64,000 nucleotides of DNA from Gillisella vitis (GCF_021559775.1 NZ_CP056047.1:620001-684000), one strand, 5' to 3'. Positions 17,003 through 27,143 are shown, counted from the first letter of the stretch. The notes: a model not told the origin generated them from the letters alone. A program made the numbers and translations.

Positions 17003-17166
17003 GAGGTTCACTCCAATGGGTTGCGATGCGCCAATCTTTGCCAAAGGAGGTCATGCTGCGACCTGAAACACGTTTCGGGTCGTCGCCGATCATGATCGGG
17101 GGTATAAGTGCCACTGAAATACATTACGCACCCGCTCAAAAATCCTTGTTCCATGATCTTTGTCCC

Positions 17167-18246
17167 ATGATCTTCCTGCCGATTTCCTTTTTCGTCGCCC
17201 TGCTGCTTGTGACCCTATTGATCCGTATGCTGCGGCAGGAGGACGCTCCGGCCTCCGCGAGGCCTTTCCTGCTGCTGCTGGCGGTGATGGCGGTCCAATC
17301 GGTTCTGGTCGGCTTGCGCTGGGGCTATGGCATGATGCTGGTCATGCCGGCCATGTCGGTTCTCGGAACGGTCATCCCGCCTTTGAGCTTTCTGGCCTTT
17401 CGCAGCCTGACCTCGAGCCGTGCGGATCGGCAGGATCGTGGTTTCTCGCATATTGATTGGCTGCATGCCCTGCCGGCTGTCATCGTGCTGGTGCTGAACG
17501 GCGTCGGCGGTGGGCCAATCGATGCCATCATCATCCTCACCTTCCTGGCCTATGGACTGGCGCTGCTCTGGCTGGCGCGGCTGGGGCCGGATGGGCTGAC
17601 GGCCTCGCGGTTGGACGGGGCGCTTCGGTCCTACCGCGCTCTGCAATGCATGGCAGCGTCGCTGCTGGCCTCAGCGGCTGCCGATGTCGTCATCAGCCTC
17701 GATTTTGCCTTTGGCGGTGGCCGTCATGCGGCAACTATTGTTTCGGCTTTCATGACCATGATCCTTCTGGCGCTTGGCTTTGCTGCATCACTGGCCGAAA
17801 GTGGCGCTTCTTCAGATGAGGGAGACCCTTCAGTTGACAATGGGCGCGAAGAGGAGCGGGCTGGCGACAAGCCGATGCCGAGACCCGCGAGCGAGGAGGA
17901 CGCGCGGATTGCCATCGCGCTCGCGGCGATGATGGTGGAAAAACAGCTCTACAAGGATGTGGACCTTAACCTTGGCCGGTTGGCGCGTCGCCTGGGCCTT
18001 CCCGCCAGATCCGTGTCGAATGCCGTCAACCGGGTGCATGGCATGAGTGTTTCGCAGTATGTCAATAATCACCGCGTGACAGAGGCCTGCCAACTGCTGC
18101 GACAGAGCGATGAGCCGATTACCAGCATCGTCTTTGAGGCCGGTTTTATGACCAAGTCCAATTTCAATCGAGAGTTTCTGCGGGTCACGGGACAAAGTCC
18201 CAGTGCCTGGCGACGGCAGGAGACGATAGCACAAGCGTGTGCATAG
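17167..18246 (+). CDS. Membrane-bound AraC family transcriptional regulator
   Basis: A 359-residue protein with about seven hydrophobic segments in residues 1-220, a charged linker (about 221-255), and a C-terminal AraC-type double helix-turn-helix. The second HTH is recognisable in EPITSIVFEAGFMTKSNFNREFLRVTG followed by SPSAWRR, and the first in LNLGRLARRLGLPARSVSNAVN. This layout is known for regulators that sense a signal through a membrane domain. ATG at 17167 starts the first helix (MIFLPISFFVALLL); the frame is open further upstream to 17026. It lies divergent to the secreted protein gene, its likely target. A repeat element follows its stop. Confidence 0.78.
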   Translation: MIFLPISFFVALLLVTLLIRMLRQEDAPASARPFLLLLAVMAVQSVLVGLRWGYGMMLVMPAMSVLGTVIPPLSFLAFRSLTSSRADRQDRGFSHIDWLHALPAVIVLVLNGVGGGPIDAIIILTFLAYGLALLWLARLGPDGLTASRLDGALRSYRALQCMAASLLASAAADVVISLDFAFGGGRHAATIVSAFMTMILLALGFAASLAESGASSDEGDPSVDNGREEERAGDKPMPRPASEEDARIAIALAAMMVEKQLYKDVDLNLGRLARRLGLPARSVSNAVNRVHGMSVSQYVNNHRVTEACQLLRQSDEPITSIVFEAGFMTKSNFNREFLRVTGQSPSAWRRQETIAQACA

Positions 18247-18256
18247 TCGCGCTAGA

Positions 18257-18301
18257 GTTTGTCACGGAAAAGTGGAAACCGGTTTTCTCGACAAGACAAA
18301 C
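18257..18301. repeat. Short intergenic repeat (AAACCGGTTTTC core, reverse orientation)
   Basis: The inverted termini GTTTGTC (18257-18263) and GACAAAC (18295-18301) enclose GGAAAAGTGGAAACCGGTTTTC, the reverse complement of the core at 3515-3536. It begins 10 bp after the AraC gene stop. Confidence 0.55.
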
Positions 18302-18434
18302 GAAAACAAAAGCCTCTAGGCAAAGCCAACCAAAGGCTATTCGCCGGGATCGGGCTGATATCAGCAATCACAAAGCAAAATTCCGCAAGCCTTATGAGGC
18401 CCACGGAATTGAGGTCTGACTATCGAATGGCATG

Positions 18435-18476
18435 AATACCAATTCGAAGATGCTCACGCATCTTCGAATTGGTATT
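18435..18476. repeat. Perfect 19-bp palindrome overlapping the mucR stop codon
   Basis: Two perfect 19-bp arms (18435-18453 and 18458-18476) enclose the loop TCAC. The inner part GAAGATGC...GCATCTTC is shared with repeats at 28009-28039, 50716-50749 and 54571-54601. It lies between convergent AraC and MucR genes, includes two bases of the MucR stop codon, and could act as a bidirectional terminator. Confidence 0.7.
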
Positions 18477-18906
18477 ACTTGGCGCGGCGGCGGCGCTGCC
18501 CCAGGCCCATTTCCTTGGCGAGACGCGAGCGGGCTTCCGCATAGGCGGGCGCAACCATCGGGTAATCGACAGGAAGATCCCACTTTTCGCGATACTCTTC
18601 CGGGCTCAAGGTGTGATGGGTCATCAAGTGACGCTTCAGCGACTTGAACGAGCCACCACATTCCAGGCAGATGATCTGGTCGCCCTGAATCGACTTGCGA
18701 ACGGCAACGGCAGGCTTCTGCTTTTCGACCACGGATACCACTGGCACCGGTGAGGATGTATTGGACAATGCAGTATGCACATCCGAAATCAGGTGGCTGA
18801 TGTCCCCGATTGGTACAACATGGTTGCTGACATACGCTGCAACGATATCTGCCGTCAGTTCGACCAGAAGATCGTTTCCTGACGATCCAAATGCCGTTTC
18901 ACTCAT
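18475..18906 (-). CDS. mucR: MucR/Ros family zinc-finger transcriptional regulator
   Basis: A 143-residue regulator of the alphaproteobacterial Ros/MucR family. The N-terminal half mediates oligomerisation ([19 protein letters not shown]), and the C-terminal half has a C2H2-like finger: Cys80, Cys83, His93 and His97 in [19 protein letters not shown], followed by the conserved [13 protein letters not shown] and MVAPAY blocks and a basic tail. Such proteins bind AT-rich promoters, silencing or activating exopolysaccharide, motility and virulence genes, and repress their own promoter. AGGAGA about 7 nt upstream supports the start. A long AT-rich leader precedes it. Confidence 0.93.
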   Translation of the reverse strand: MSETAFGSSGNDLLVELTADIVAAYVSNHVVPIGDISHLISDVHTALSNTSSPVPVVSVVEKQKPAVAVRKSIQGDQIICLECGGSFKSLKRHLMTHHTLSPEEYREKWDLPVDYPMVAPAYAEARSRLAKEMGLGQRRRRAK

Positions 18907-19319
18907 TTTTTTCTCCTGTCATATGTCTGCCTGACGGTTCGTTTGCCACCCACCGCCGACACTGAATTCAAACCAGTTCGACTGGTTTGCGTGATACCCC
19001 CACATAAAATCCACTGCCAGCCAGCCAGGATGGCAGTGTTATATTAGATATTTACGCCATTAACCCAAAACTAGTCTCCAAATTCATTGTCCGCCTTTGG
19101 TCTACAACCCGGGCGGTTGTATCGGCTAAATACATGCTGCTTTTGAACTAGATCGAAATTGAAAACGGTTCAGTGATCCAAATAGTCCTTTTAATGAATT
19201 ATCAACATCGGGAAAAATGTCCAGTTCCTATTTATCCTAATTCTTGTGCGTGAAAGAATGTAGATCAGATCAAATATGAATGGCACTCTGCTCTTATGAT
19301 ACTTTTAGAACGGTCTCAT
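18907..19319. promoter_or_regulatory. Long AT-rich upstream region of mucR
   Basis: These 413 bp hold no supported gene. They include the dyad CAAACCAGT-TCG-ACTGGTTTG at 18969-18989, about 65 bp upstream of the mucR start, and a strongly AT-rich stretch from 19035 to 19290 with several TTAA/TATT motifs. MucR proteins bind AT-rich DNA and autoregulate, so this is a plausible self-control region; that is inference. Confidence 0.45.
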
Positions 19320-19685
19320 TCATAATTTGTTAACTAAGTCCTTCTTGCCGTTGCCAATACCGTTGCTCATTTCATCGAGTACGGTCGCCTGGGCCAGAGG
19401 GTATCCGACATGCCGCGCAGCTTTAGCCAGCAGATGGGCAGAGACCGGCGCTGTCAGTACAAAGAAGAAAAACCCGCAAAAGGCGCGTGCAAAAACCGAC
19501 AAATCTGCGGAATTGACGCCAATTGCCAGTAACAGCAGGCCCGATCCCACCGTTCCGGCCTTGGAGGCTGCATGCATGCGGGTGAACAGGTCCGGCAAGC
19601 GGTTAAGACCGATTGCAGCAATCACCGCAAAAAAAGAACCGCCCAGAATCAATACAGATGTTAAAATCGAAGCCGCCATTTCCAT
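19320..19685 (-). CDS. mnhG: Mrp-type cation/proton antiporter subunit G
   Basis: A 121-residue protein with three membrane helices. GLNRLPDLFTRMHAASKAGTVG is the diagnostic MnhG/PhaG block, followed by the hydrophobic segments around FARAFCGFFFFVLTAPVSAHLLAKAA. It is the last gene of the operon. Its start overlaps the stop of subunit F by one base, which implies translational coupling. A small subunit of the Mrp complex, it is required for assembly and ion exchange. Confidence 0.92.
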   Translation of the reverse strand: MEMAASILTSVLILGGSFFAVIAAIGLNRLPDLFTRMHAASKAGTVGSGLLLLAIGVNSADLSVFARAFCGFFFFVLTAPVSAHLLAKAARHVGYPLAQATVLDEMSNGIGNGKKDLVNKL

Positions 19686-20113
19686 TAATCTGTTTCCTTT
19701 TGGGACATGTGCTTATTTGTACCACTCCGCTTGCGCCTGCGCTCCATTCGAGACTTTTCCACAGCTAATTGTTCGGCTGCCGCCCGAATTGCCGGCTCGG
19801 TTTCCGGTGTTTCGCCAATCACGCCGCGCACAAGGATGAATCGCGCAAAAGCTATGGTTGTCAGAAACCCGACCAGGCCGAGTGAAATGGCAATATCCAT
19901 GTAGAGCACATAGCCCGACTTGATCGCGAAGACGGCAATAAAGCCGATGACGATGCCGACCAGCATGTCCAGCGCGATCACCCGGTCGGGCAGGGTCGGG
20001 CCACGCATCACCCGGTAGACGGTCAGGAAAAAGGCGATGGCCAGCAACAGCAGCCCGCCATTGCAGGCATGATGGACGAGGAGTTGCGCGGCTGTCATGT
20101 CTGAAGGTGTCAT
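19685..20113 (-). CDS. mnhF: Mrp-type cation/proton antiporter subunit F
   Basis: A 142-residue protein with three membrane helices in residues 15-100. [22 protein letters not shown] and the acidic residue in [22 protein letters not shown] are conserved subunit F features. The C-terminal 40 residues are a charged cytoplasmic tail ([11 protein letters not shown]), longer than in most homologues of about 90-100 residues. Its start overlaps the stop of subunit E by 4 bp. Confidence 0.92.
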   Translation of the reverse strand: MTPSDMTAAQLLVHHACNGGLLLLAIAFFLTVYRVMRGPTLPDRVIALDMLVGIVIGFIAVFAIKSGYVLYMDIAISLGLVGFLTTIAFARFILVRGVIGETPETEPAIRAAAEQLAVEKSRMERRRKRSGTNKHMSQKETD

Positions 20114-20583
20114 TGGAACGCCTCGCGGATCTTACGCTCGAATCCCTCGGCAATGTCGCGCCGGGCCGCATCCGGATCGCTGCAATCCAGTGCGTGGACA
20201 TAGAGGATCTTTCGGTCCTCAGACACATCCACCGACAGGGTGCCGGGCGTCAGCGTGATGAGATTGGCCAGCAGGGTGATTTCGAAATCGCGCTCGACGC
20301 TGAGCGGAAAGGCAAAAATGCCGGGCTTGATATCGAGCCCTGGCGAAAGCACCATGATCGTTACCTTCCAGGCGGATTTGGCCAACTCGCTGAGAAACAG
20401 CAGCAGCAGAGACAGGATACGCCACGCTCTGTTGAGATAGGAGACGCCGCCGATCTGCTCGCGAAGCAACCCGACCACCGCCAGCGACAGCACAAAACCA
20501 AACAGAAGATTATGCAGGCTGGCGCTGCCGGTGACCGCCACCCAGATGATGGCCATCAGCAGGTTGAGGATCAACAGCCTCAT
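20110..20583 (-). CDS. mnhE: Mrp-type cation/proton antiporter subunit E
   Basis: A 157-residue protein with two N-terminal helices and a third near residue 60, then a soluble domain. [20 protein letters not shown] and YVHALDC are the conserved C-terminal elements of the MnhE family. It overlaps its neighbours by 4 bp at each end, as expected in a translationally coupled operon. It is needed for full Mrp activity and membrane assembly. Confidence 0.92.
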   Translation of the reverse strand: MRLLILNLLMAIIWVAVTGSASLHNLLFGFVLSLAVVGLLREQIGGVSYLNRAWRILSLLLLFLSELAKSAWKVTIMVLSPGLDIKPGIFAFPLSVERDFEITLLANLITLTPGTLSVDVSEDRKILYVHALDCSDPDAARRDIAEGFERKIREAFQ

Positions 20584-22184
20584 GGGCGCGCCTCCGTGGG
20601 AAAGACCGAGGTGATATAGGCCGATGGATCGACAAGCCCGACCGCTGCGTCCTGCGAGAGTGCAATCAGCTTTTCAGGAAACAGCCCGAACCAGATGATA
20701 AAGCCCGCCAGCAGCAGCATCGGGGCAAGGGCTGAGCGCGTTGGCGCGGTAAGGATCTCTGGTCCGGCCTGGTTGGTGTTCCCCTCTGATTCGCCCTTGG
20801 CTGGCTGGGTGCGCCAGAAGGCCAGCAGGAAGACCCGGGCCAGCGCAATCGTGGTCAGGAAGCCGGACAACAGGATTGCGCCAGCCATCCACCAGGCGCC
20901 GATATCGAGCGCCGCCTTCAGCAGCATGACCTTTGGCCAGAAGCCGGAAAACGGCGGCAGGCCGCTTGCGGCGAAAAACAGCGCCAGCGCCAGAAAGGAA
21001 AAGCCCGGTGCTGCCCGGTAAAGGCCAGACATGTCCTGTAATGCAAAACTGCCAGTCATCCGCCCGGCCTGGCCTACCACCAGATACAACGCCGCCATCA
21101 GCATGATCGAGTGCATGGCGTAGAATATTGTCGCGCTGATGCCTTGCACCGCGCCAATGGCGATGCCGGCCAGCATGATGCCGATGCCGGAAATGACGAT
21201 AAAGCCCATCAGCCGGCGGATGTCAGACTGGCCGAGGGCACCTACGGCACCCAGAATCATGGTGGCGGCGGCAATCACCCCCAGCACCAGGCTCAGCGCC
21301 TCGCGCTCAATCGGAAACAGCATCACCACGACCCGCAGCAGGCTGTAAATGCCGACCTTGGTCAGCAGGGCGGCAAACAGCGCCGACACCACGATGCGCG
21401 GCGTGTGATAGGAGGCAGGCAACCAGAAATTCAGCGGAAAGGCAGCGGCTTTCATGGCAAAGGCCAGGGCAAACAGCGTGGTCAGCGTCATCAGCGGGGC
21501 GGTATCGCGCAAACCATCGGCCTTGCGGGCGATATCGGCCATGTTGAGCGTGCCGAAACTGGCATAGAGAAAGCCGATGGTGATCAGAAACAGCGTGGTG
21601 GCGATCAGGTTGAGCACCGCATATTTCAGCGCCCCATCGATCTGTTCACGCTCGGAACCGAGGATCAGCATGCCGAAAGACGAGATCAGCAGCACTTCGA
21701 ACCAGACATAGAGGTTGAAGATATCGCCGGTCAGAAAGGCACCGGAAACCCCGGCCATCAGCACCAGAAGAAACGGATAGAAACCATAGCGGCGACCGGA
21801 GGTATTGATATCCGTCAGCCCATAGACGCCGCAGGCCAAGGCGACGATGGCAGACGTCAGGGCAAACAGCGCCCCGACGATATCGACAGTGAAGGCAATG
21901 CCGAAGGGCGGCATCCAGCGGCCCATCATCACCGTCAGCGGGCCATCCTTGATGACCTTTACCAGCAGCGCCAGATCGATCAGCACCAGCAGGACCAGGG
22001 TGGGAAGGGCAATCATCGGCTGAAGGCGGGTGCGATCACGCAGCATCAAGGCCACGGCCCCACCGGCCAGACACAGGGCCACCGGCAGGATGGGCAGCCA
22101 CTGCGCAAACGTGGTCGGCGCCTGCACATAAGCGGCTTTGAGAGCGGCGTCGAGAGCCTCGGCAGTGATGGTTGAAGCGGCCAT
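20580..22184 (-). CDS. mnhD: Mrp-type cation/proton antiporter subunit D
   Basis: A 534-residue protein with about 14 membrane helices, homologous to the antiporter-like subunits ND2/ND4/ND5 of complex I. Visible family elements are the glutamate region YVWFEVLLISSFGMLILGSE (about 155-175), the lysine helix in AMKAAAFPLNFWLPASYHTP and FWPKVMLLKAAL. Together with MnhA it forms the proton-conducting core. The gene for C lies 50 bp upstream, and the E gene overlaps its stop. Confidence 0.93.
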   Translation of the reverse strand: MAASTITAEALDAALKAAYVQAPTTFAQWLPILPVALCLAGGAVALMLRDRTRLQPMIALPTLVLLVLIDLALLVKVIKDGPLTVMMGRWMPPFGIAFTVDIVGALFALTSAIVALACGVYGLTDINTSGRRYGFYPFLLVLMAGVSGAFLTGDIFNLYVWFEVLLISSFGMLILGSEREQIDGALKYAVLNLIATTLFLITIGFLYASFGTLNMADIARKADGLRDTAPLMTLTTLFALAFAMKAAAFPLNFWLPASYHTPRIVVSALFAALLTKVGIYSLLRVVVMLFPIEREALSLVLGVIAAATMILGAVGALGQSDIRRLMGFIVISGIGIMLAGIAIGAVQGISATIFYAMHSIMLMAALYLVVGQAGRMTGSFALQDMSGLYRAAPGFSFLALALFFAASGLPPFSGFWPKVMLLKAALDIGAWWMAGAILLSGFLTTIALARVFLLAFWRTQPAKGESEGNTNQAGPEILTAPTRSALAPMLLLAGFIIWFGLFPEKLIALSQDAAVGLVDPSAYITSVFPTEARP

Positions 22185-22234
22185 GCGGTTATTCTGGTCT
22201 TTCAGTTCAGAGCATTGGTGTTGCCGGAAAATCC

Positions 22235-22612
22235 TCAGTAATCAAGCGGCGGCAAGGGCGGATTTTTCGGTTCGGCCAACCGCATGTCGTCGGTATCGTC
22301 GGTGTCGAGGTCCTGGTAGGCGCGGTAGGACAGCACCAGCAGGAAAGCGAAGAACGAGAAGGAAATCACGATGGCCGTCAGGATCAGCGCCTGCGGTAGC
22401 GGATTGGCGGCGGCCATGCTCAGGACGTCCTCACCCTTCATCATGATTGGCGGCACTTCGCGGGTCAGCCGCCCGGCGGTGAACAGGCCGAGATTGACGG
22501 CATTGCCGAGCAATACGATGCCGAGCAGCACCCGCACGATATGGCGTGACATGATCAGGTAGAAGGCGGTCGTGGCAAACAGCCCGACCAGCAGGGAAAA
22601 AATCGCTTCCAT
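22235..22612 (-). CDS. mnhC: Mrp-type cation/proton antiporter subunit C
   Basis: A 125-residue NuoK-like protein with three helices. LLGIVLLGNAVNLGLFTAG and DPLPQALILTAIVI-type sequence (here ANPLPQALILTAIVISF) are diagnostic; the TAIVI segment is conserved with complex I NuoK. The start codon overlaps the subunit B stop by one base. A 50-bp gap separates it from D, the largest gap in the operon. Confidence 0.92.
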   Translation of the reverse strand: MEAIFSLLVGLFATTAFYLIMSRHIVRVLLGIVLLGNAVNLGLFTAGRLTREVPPIMMKGEDVLSMAAANPLPQALILTAIVISFSFFAFLLVLSYRAYQDLDTDDTDDMRLAEPKNPPLPPLDY

Positions 22613-23031
22613 CAGTCATTCTCCCTTTCGCCCAGCGCCAGCGCAATCGAGGTGATCGCCCCGACCACCACCAGATAGACGCCGATATCGAAGCTGGTGA
22701 CGGTGGCGACCGGCACATCGACGCCGAAGATATGCGGGGTGATCCAAAGCCCGGTCATGAACGGCACACCGGCAAAGGCCGAGACGAAGCCGGACAGGCA
22801 GGCCATCAGCAGGCCGAAACCCGCAACCGACAGCGGATGCACGTAAAGGGCACGGCGCACGGCCTGCACGCCGAAGGCCATGGCGTAGATGGCAAAGCCG
22901 GAGGCGGCAATCAACCCGCCGATAAAGCCGCCGCCCGGCTCGTTATGACCGCGCAGCAATACGAAAACCGAAAACAGCAGCATCAGCGCAGTAACGACGG
23001 GAGCAACGGTGCGAAAGATCAAGCTGTTCAT
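22612..23031 (-). CDS. mnhB: Mrp-type cation/proton antiporter subunit B
   Basis: A 139-residue protein with four hydrophobic helices. [22 protein letters not shown] is the signature of the MnhB family, followed by the helix pair around [10 protein letters not shown] and the C-terminal [23 protein letters not shown]. It is separate from subunit A here, as in the seven-gene arrangement, rather than fused. Its start overlaps the end of the A gene by 4 bp. Confidence 0.92.
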   Translation of the reverse strand: MNSLIFRTVAPVVTALMLLFSVFVLLRGHNEPGGGFIGGLIAASGFAIYAMAFGVQAVRRALYVHPLSVAGFGLLMACLSGFVSAFAGVPFMTGLWITPHIFGVDVPVATVTSFDIGVYLVVVGAITSIALALGEREND

Positions 23032-25406
23032 GAGCGCTCTCCCACCTCATGGCTTTCATGCCCCACCCCGGACGGCGAAGCCGTTGGCTTGGGCGCGCGC
23101 AGCCGGATCAGCGCCAGAATGGCAAGTCCGGTGATCATCACCACGGCAATTTCGCCCATGGTATCGACGCCGCGGAAGTCGACGATGATAACGTTCACCA
23201 CATTGGCCCCATGGGCGATGACTTTGGAATAGCTGTTGAAGAATTCCGTTAGGGTCGGGTCGAAGGGGATTTGCGTCACCTTCAGCAGCATCAGCGTCAG
23301 GCCGGTTCCGGCGGCAAGCGCCACCGTGCCGTCCAGCAGGATCTGGGGTAGGGGCCGATGATCGGCAGGATGCAGTTTCAGCCGCGTCATCACCAGCGCC
23401 AGGATCACCACCGAAAGCGTCTCGATCATGAACTGGGTAAAGGACAGGTCCGGCGCGCCAAACAGCAGGAAGATCACCGAGATCGCAAAGCCCTGGATGC
23501 CGAGCGCGACGATGGCGTCCAGCCGGTTGGCAGCCCGCAATACGCCGTAAAGACCGGCCACCGCGATCAGCAGGAAAGCAGCTTCATGCAGCTCGATCCG
23601 CTCCGGCAGCTCCGGCCAGGACGGCGCCTCGCCAAACAACATCATCGGCACCAGGAAAGCGGCGGCAATAGCAATCAGTGTCACGGTAACATAGACATCC
23701 AGCCGCCCGCCATGCAGAACATTGGTGATGCGAAAGCAGAGCCGCACCAATCCGGCGATCAGGTAGTCGAAGCCCTGATCGGGGCCGGGACCGAGCGTCT
23801 CCAACAGGCTTGCGACCAGACGGCGCAGCCTGTCGAGCAGCATGAACAGCACCAAGCCGATGGTGATGGTTAACAGCGAAAGGGCAAGCGGCACGCCGAT
23901 ATGCGGGATAAGGCCGATGGAGACCGTCACCGGTCTGCCGGTGATGGCGCTGACCATCGGCGATGAAATCGCCTGGTGAAACAGCCCGGAAAATATTGCG
24001 GCACCCAGTCCGACCAAGGCCAGCACCAACGGCCCCAGCCACAGTAGAGCCGGGCCGTCATGGGCGGGTTTCGGGCTGGTCGCCACGCGCCCCAGAAACG
24101 GTTTGAAGGCCAGCGCCAACCCGACGACCATCATCAGCGCATTGCCGATCACGGCGATGGCGGTAAACAGCAGGGCGCGAAGATTGCCCCCTGCCAGCGC
24201 CTCATAGATCTCTTCCTTGGCGAGAAAGCCGAACAGCGGCGGCAGTCCGGCCATGGACAGCCCGGCCAGCAGCGCCGCCGTGAAGGTAACCGGCATGGCC
24301 CGTGCCAGCCCGCCAAGCCTGGTCAGGTCGCGGCTGCCCGCTTCGTGGTCGAGAATCCCGGCCACCATGAACAGCGCGCCTTTAAACAGCGAATGGGCGA
24401 CCAGATAAAGCACGGCGGCCGACAGCGCGTGCGGTGAGCCGAAGCCGGTCAGCATCACCATCAACCCCAGCGAGGCGACTGTGGTATAGGCCAGCATCAG
24501 CTTCAGATCGGTCTGGCGCACGGCGATGACGGAACCGACGATCAGCGTGATGCCGCCGAAAAACGGCAGTAATATTTCCCAGGCCGGTGTGGAGCCCAGC
24601 ACCGGCTGCAAGCGCATCAGCAGGTAGACCCCGGCTTTGACCATGGTGGCGGAGTGCAGATAGGCCGAGACGGGTGTCGGCGCTTCCATGGCGTTGGGCA
24701 GCCAGACATGGAAGGGAAATTGCGCCGATTTGGTAAACGCCCCACCCAGAACCAGCAGCAGGATCGCCAGGTAGAAGGGGCTGGCGGTGACCATATTGTT
24801 GCTATGCATCAGCATCGACAATTGCGTGACGCCGGACACGTTCCACAGCAGGATCAAACCGGCCAGCAGCAAAAGGCCGCCGCCGCCGGTGATCACCAGC
24901 GCTTGCAGCGCGGCACGGCGCGCAGCCGGGCGTTCATGGTCGAAACCGATCAGCAGGAAGGAGGTGATCGAGGTCAGTTCCCAATAGATGAACAGCATCA
25001 GGAAACTGTCTGACATCACCACGCCCAGCATGGCGCCCATGAACAACAGCAGGAAGGACAGAAACCGGCCCTGCTGCGGATGACCCTTCATATAGCCGCC
25101 GGCATAGAGCAGGATCAGCGTGCCGATGCCGGTAATCAGCAGCGCAAAGGTCAGGGACAATCCATCGATAAACCAGGAAAAGCTGACATTGTAGCTCGGC
25201 ACCCAGGCATAGCCGCCCGTCACTTCCTCGCCATTGGTGATTTCCGGCAGGAAGCCAAGGAAATGCACGAAGGATAATAGCGGCAGAAGCGCCAGAACCC
25301 ACGCCGCCCGGCTTCCAAGCCGCCGTACCAGCCAGGGCGCCAGACAGGCAGCCAGAAATGGCAGGACCAAAGCCAGCAGCGTCACACCGGCGGCATGAGC
25401 GATCAT
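23028..25406 (-). CDS. mnhA: Mrp-type cation/proton antiporter subunit A
   Basis: A 792-residue polytopic subunit, first gene of the operon. It carries the ND5-like N-terminal and proton-channel domains ([18 protein letters not shown] at about 125-140; the lysine-containing [34 protein letters not shown] block at about 205-240). The C-terminal domains are those found only in MrpA (around [21 protein letters not shown] and [20 protein letters not shown]). The complex exchanges Na+ or K+ for protons and supports pH and salt tolerance in rhizobia. The open frame extends to 25544, but AGGAGA upstream of the ATG at 25406 and the hydrophobic N-terminus fix the start there. Confidence 0.94.
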   Translation of the reverse strand: MIAHAAGVTLLALVLPFLAACLAPWLVRRLGSRAAWVLALLPLLSFVHFLGFLPEITNGEEVTGGYAWVPSYNVSFSWFIDGLSLTFALLITGIGTLILLYAGGYMKGHPQQGRFLSFLLLFMGAMLGVVMSDSFLMLFIYWELTSITSFLLIGFDHERPAARRAALQALVITGGGGLLLLAGLILLWNVSGVTQLSMLMHSNNMVTASPFYLAILLLVLGGAFTKSAQFPFHVWLPNAMEAPTPVSAYLHSATMVKAGVYLLMRLQPVLGSTPAWEILLPFFGGITLIVGSVIAVRQTDLKLMLAYTTVASLGLMVMLTGFGSPHALSAAVLYLVAHSLFKGALFMVAGILDHEAGSRDLTRLGGLARAMPVTFTAALLAGLSMAGLPPLFGFLAKEEIYEALAGGNLRALLFTAIAVIGNALMMVVGLALAFKPFLGRVATSPKPAHDGPALLWLGPLVLALVGLGAAIFSGLFHQAISSPMVSAITGRPVTVSIGLIPHIGVPLALSLLTITIGLVLFMLLDRLRRLVASLLETLGPGPDQGFDYLIAGLVRLCFRITNVLHGGRLDVYVTVTLIAIAAAFLVPMMLFGEAPSWPELPERIELHEAAFLLIAVAGLYGVLRAANRLDAIVALGIQGFAISVIFLLFGAPDLSFTQFMIETLSVVILALVMTRLKLHPADHRPLPQILLDGTVALAAGTGLTLMLLKVTQIPFDPTLTEFFNSYSKVIAHGANVVNVIIVDFRGVDTMGEIAVVMITGLAILALIRLRAPKPTASPSGVGHESHEVGERS

Positions 25407-25831
25407 TTCGTCTCCTGTTGTCTGCGACCGACGAGCAGCCTCCCGGTTTTTACGGCGCTGATTCTGTCCTGATTTGGCCGGTTTCTGCCTGATTTGGCGG
25501 TTGCTTGGCGAATATAAGGATTTCAACCGGAACGACCACCCCAAATCGGCGTCGTCATTCTTCTACCCGATCTGGAAGGTGCTCACGCATTCATGGCGTG
25601 AAGACCTTGCAAAACGTTCCCATTCAATTGAGGCTCGAGATATTCACAAATACGACAGGATGAACCATCGTCGGAAAAGCTGGCGACACGTCCTGCGGTT
25701 TGGCTCGCCCTTGTCTGATTGTCGCCTGTCTGATCGTCGCCTGTCTGACTTGGTCGTCCGACTTGCAGCACCGGGACAAAACACTATCTATAGGGTCAAC
25801 TCCGAACAGGATAGCGAAACGAGGAGGTCTC
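25407..25831. other. Intergenic region with a 15-bp tandem repeat
   Basis: 425 bp between the divergent Mrp operon and msrB. The unit TGTCTGATTGTCGCC at 25712-25726 is repeated with one change at 25727-25741 and partly at 25742-25748. It falls inside an open frame that runs into msrB and would add a [12 protein letters not shown] stretch, but the strong ribosome site for msrB lies downstream of it. No other gene is supported. Confidence 0.6.
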
Positions 25832-26257
25832 ATGAGCGAGGACAGCATCGACAGCCGTGAAAAGCCCGCAGCAGCGCGCAGCGAGGCCGAGTGGCGTGAA
25901 CAATTGACGCCGGACCAGTATCGGATCCTGCGCGAACACGGCACGGAGCGGGCCTTTACCGGTCCTTACTGGGATAATTTCGAGCCGGGCCTTTACCGCT
26001 GCGCCGGGTGCGACACGCCGCTATTTTACTCCGATACCAAATTCGATGCCGGTTGCGGCTGGCCGAGCTATTTCGAGCCAGTCAAGCCTGACGCCGTCAC
26101 GGAACATCGCGATACGGCTTATGGCATGGTGCGCACCGAAATCCGCTGCGCCACTTGCGGTGGTCACCTTGGCCATGTGTTTCCCGATGGTCCCAAGCCG
26201 ACCGGCCTGCGCTATTGCATCAATGGTCATTCCATGGTGTTCGAGCAAAAGCCCTGA
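25832..26257 (+). CDS. msrB: Peptide-methionine (R)-S-oxide reductase
   Basis: A 141-residue zinc-containing MsrB that reduces methionine-R-sulfoxide in oxidised proteins. It has two zinc-binding CxxC pairs (CAGC and CATC), the substrate region [11 protein letters not shown], and the catalytic Cys129 in [11 protein letters not shown]. The ATG at 25832 is preceded by GAGGAGG and gives the normal length; the open frame extends upstream to 25700 through a tandem repeat and should not be used. It appears monocistronic. Confidence 0.93.
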   Translation: MSEDSIDSREKPAAARSEAEWREQLTPDQYRILREHGTERAFTGPYWDNFEPGLYRCAGCDTPLFYSDTKFDAGCGWPSYFEPVKPDAVTEHRDTAYGMVRTEIRCATCGGHLGHVFPDGPKPTGLRYCINGHSMVFEQKP

Positions 26258-26777
26258 CAGTCCGTCCAAGAATAGCCGCTGGCCGTCTGCAAATGGCAAT
26301 TTCTCCGCTTGTTTGCTGCATTCGCATTTCCAAACGAAAAACCGCTTCGCACTTTTCCTGGAATGCTTGTACTCACGTAGGTTAAGGACGCTCCGTTCCG
26401 GTTCTCGAAATCACCATTTTCGCCAGGCCAGCAGCAATTCTTGAACAGACTGTGACACGATTCGTTGCGAGATGAATGTCATGTCGCATAAGCGCATTGC
26501 GTTCGAGCAAAAGCGCCTATGCAAGATACCGATGGTTGATCGTGCCGCGTATCAACAGGATGCGCGGCACGTTTGTATATTGCACCTGTTTCCATAAAAT
26601 CCCCCTGAATTAGCAGGGTAAAACTCACGGCAGCGTGGAAAATAATCCTGAATGCGCCTGTGGGTTTCAATAAAAATAATAATGAAAACAAAGGGTAGAA
26701 TTTTGGCGACGTGAATATACGTTCACAGGGATTGCAGATGTTGATATGAATAAAATCCTATAAAGGGAGACGTTATC
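26258..26777. other. Intergenic region with repeat and hairpin
   Basis: About 520 bp without a supported gene. It contains the rhizobial repeat segment GAAAAACCGCTTCGCACTTTTCCTGG near 26336-26361, and a 9-bp hairpin at 26541-26571. The last 150 bp before the next gene are AT-rich and probably hold its promoter. Confidence 0.5.
26541..26571. terminator. GC-rich hairpin in the msrB downstream region
   Basis: CGTGCCGCG (26541-26549) pairs perfectly with CGCGGCACG (26563-26571) across a 13-nt loop and is followed by TTTGTATATT. It is about 285 bp beyond msrB. It could end a small RNA or the msrB transcript; which one is unknown. Confidence 0.4.
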
Positions 26778-27143
26778 ATGTCAGCAATGCCGCTTGAACA
26801 TCCTGTCCCGGTCAAAGCCTCCAGCCGGGTTCTGTGCCATTCCGTTGCCAGGGTTACGGAGGAAATATTTGTGGTTTTTCAGAGCCCGGGTCTCGTAAAT
26901 GCCGGGCGCCGCCGTCAGCGCTGCCATATCCGCCAGATCGCCATGTATCTCTGCCATGTGGTGCTGAGCCTGCCACAACAGGAAATCGCCCGCGCCTTCG
27001 GCTATGACCGAAGCACAGTGTCCTATGCCTGCCATGTCATTGAGGACCGACGCGAAAATGCGGCCCTCGACCAGTTTCTCGGCGTTTTGGAACGGGTCGT
27101 CGCGGTGCTGTCGACGGTGGCCAAGGACGGGCGCGATGCGTAA
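26778..27143 (+). CDS. HTH protein related to DnaA domain IV
   Basis: A 121-residue protein. Residues about 50-100 (RQIAMYLCHVVLSLPQQEIARAFGYDRSTVSYACHVIEDRR) resemble the C-terminal DNA-binding domain of DnaA, including the DRSTVSYA signature where DnaA has DHTTV. It lacks the AAA+ domain, so it is not an initiator but likely a small DNA-binding regulator. Such genes occur next to DUF6456 genes in Rhizobiaceae, as here: the downstream ATG lies inside its last codons (ATGCGTAA). Its own start is preceded by AAAGGGAG. Confidence 0.75.
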   Translation: MSAMPLEHPVPVKASSRVLCHSVARVTEEIFVVFQSPGLVNAGRRRQRCHIRQIAMYLCHVVLSLPQQEIARAFGYDRSTVSYACHVIEDRRENAALDQFLGVLERVVAVLSTVAKDGRDA

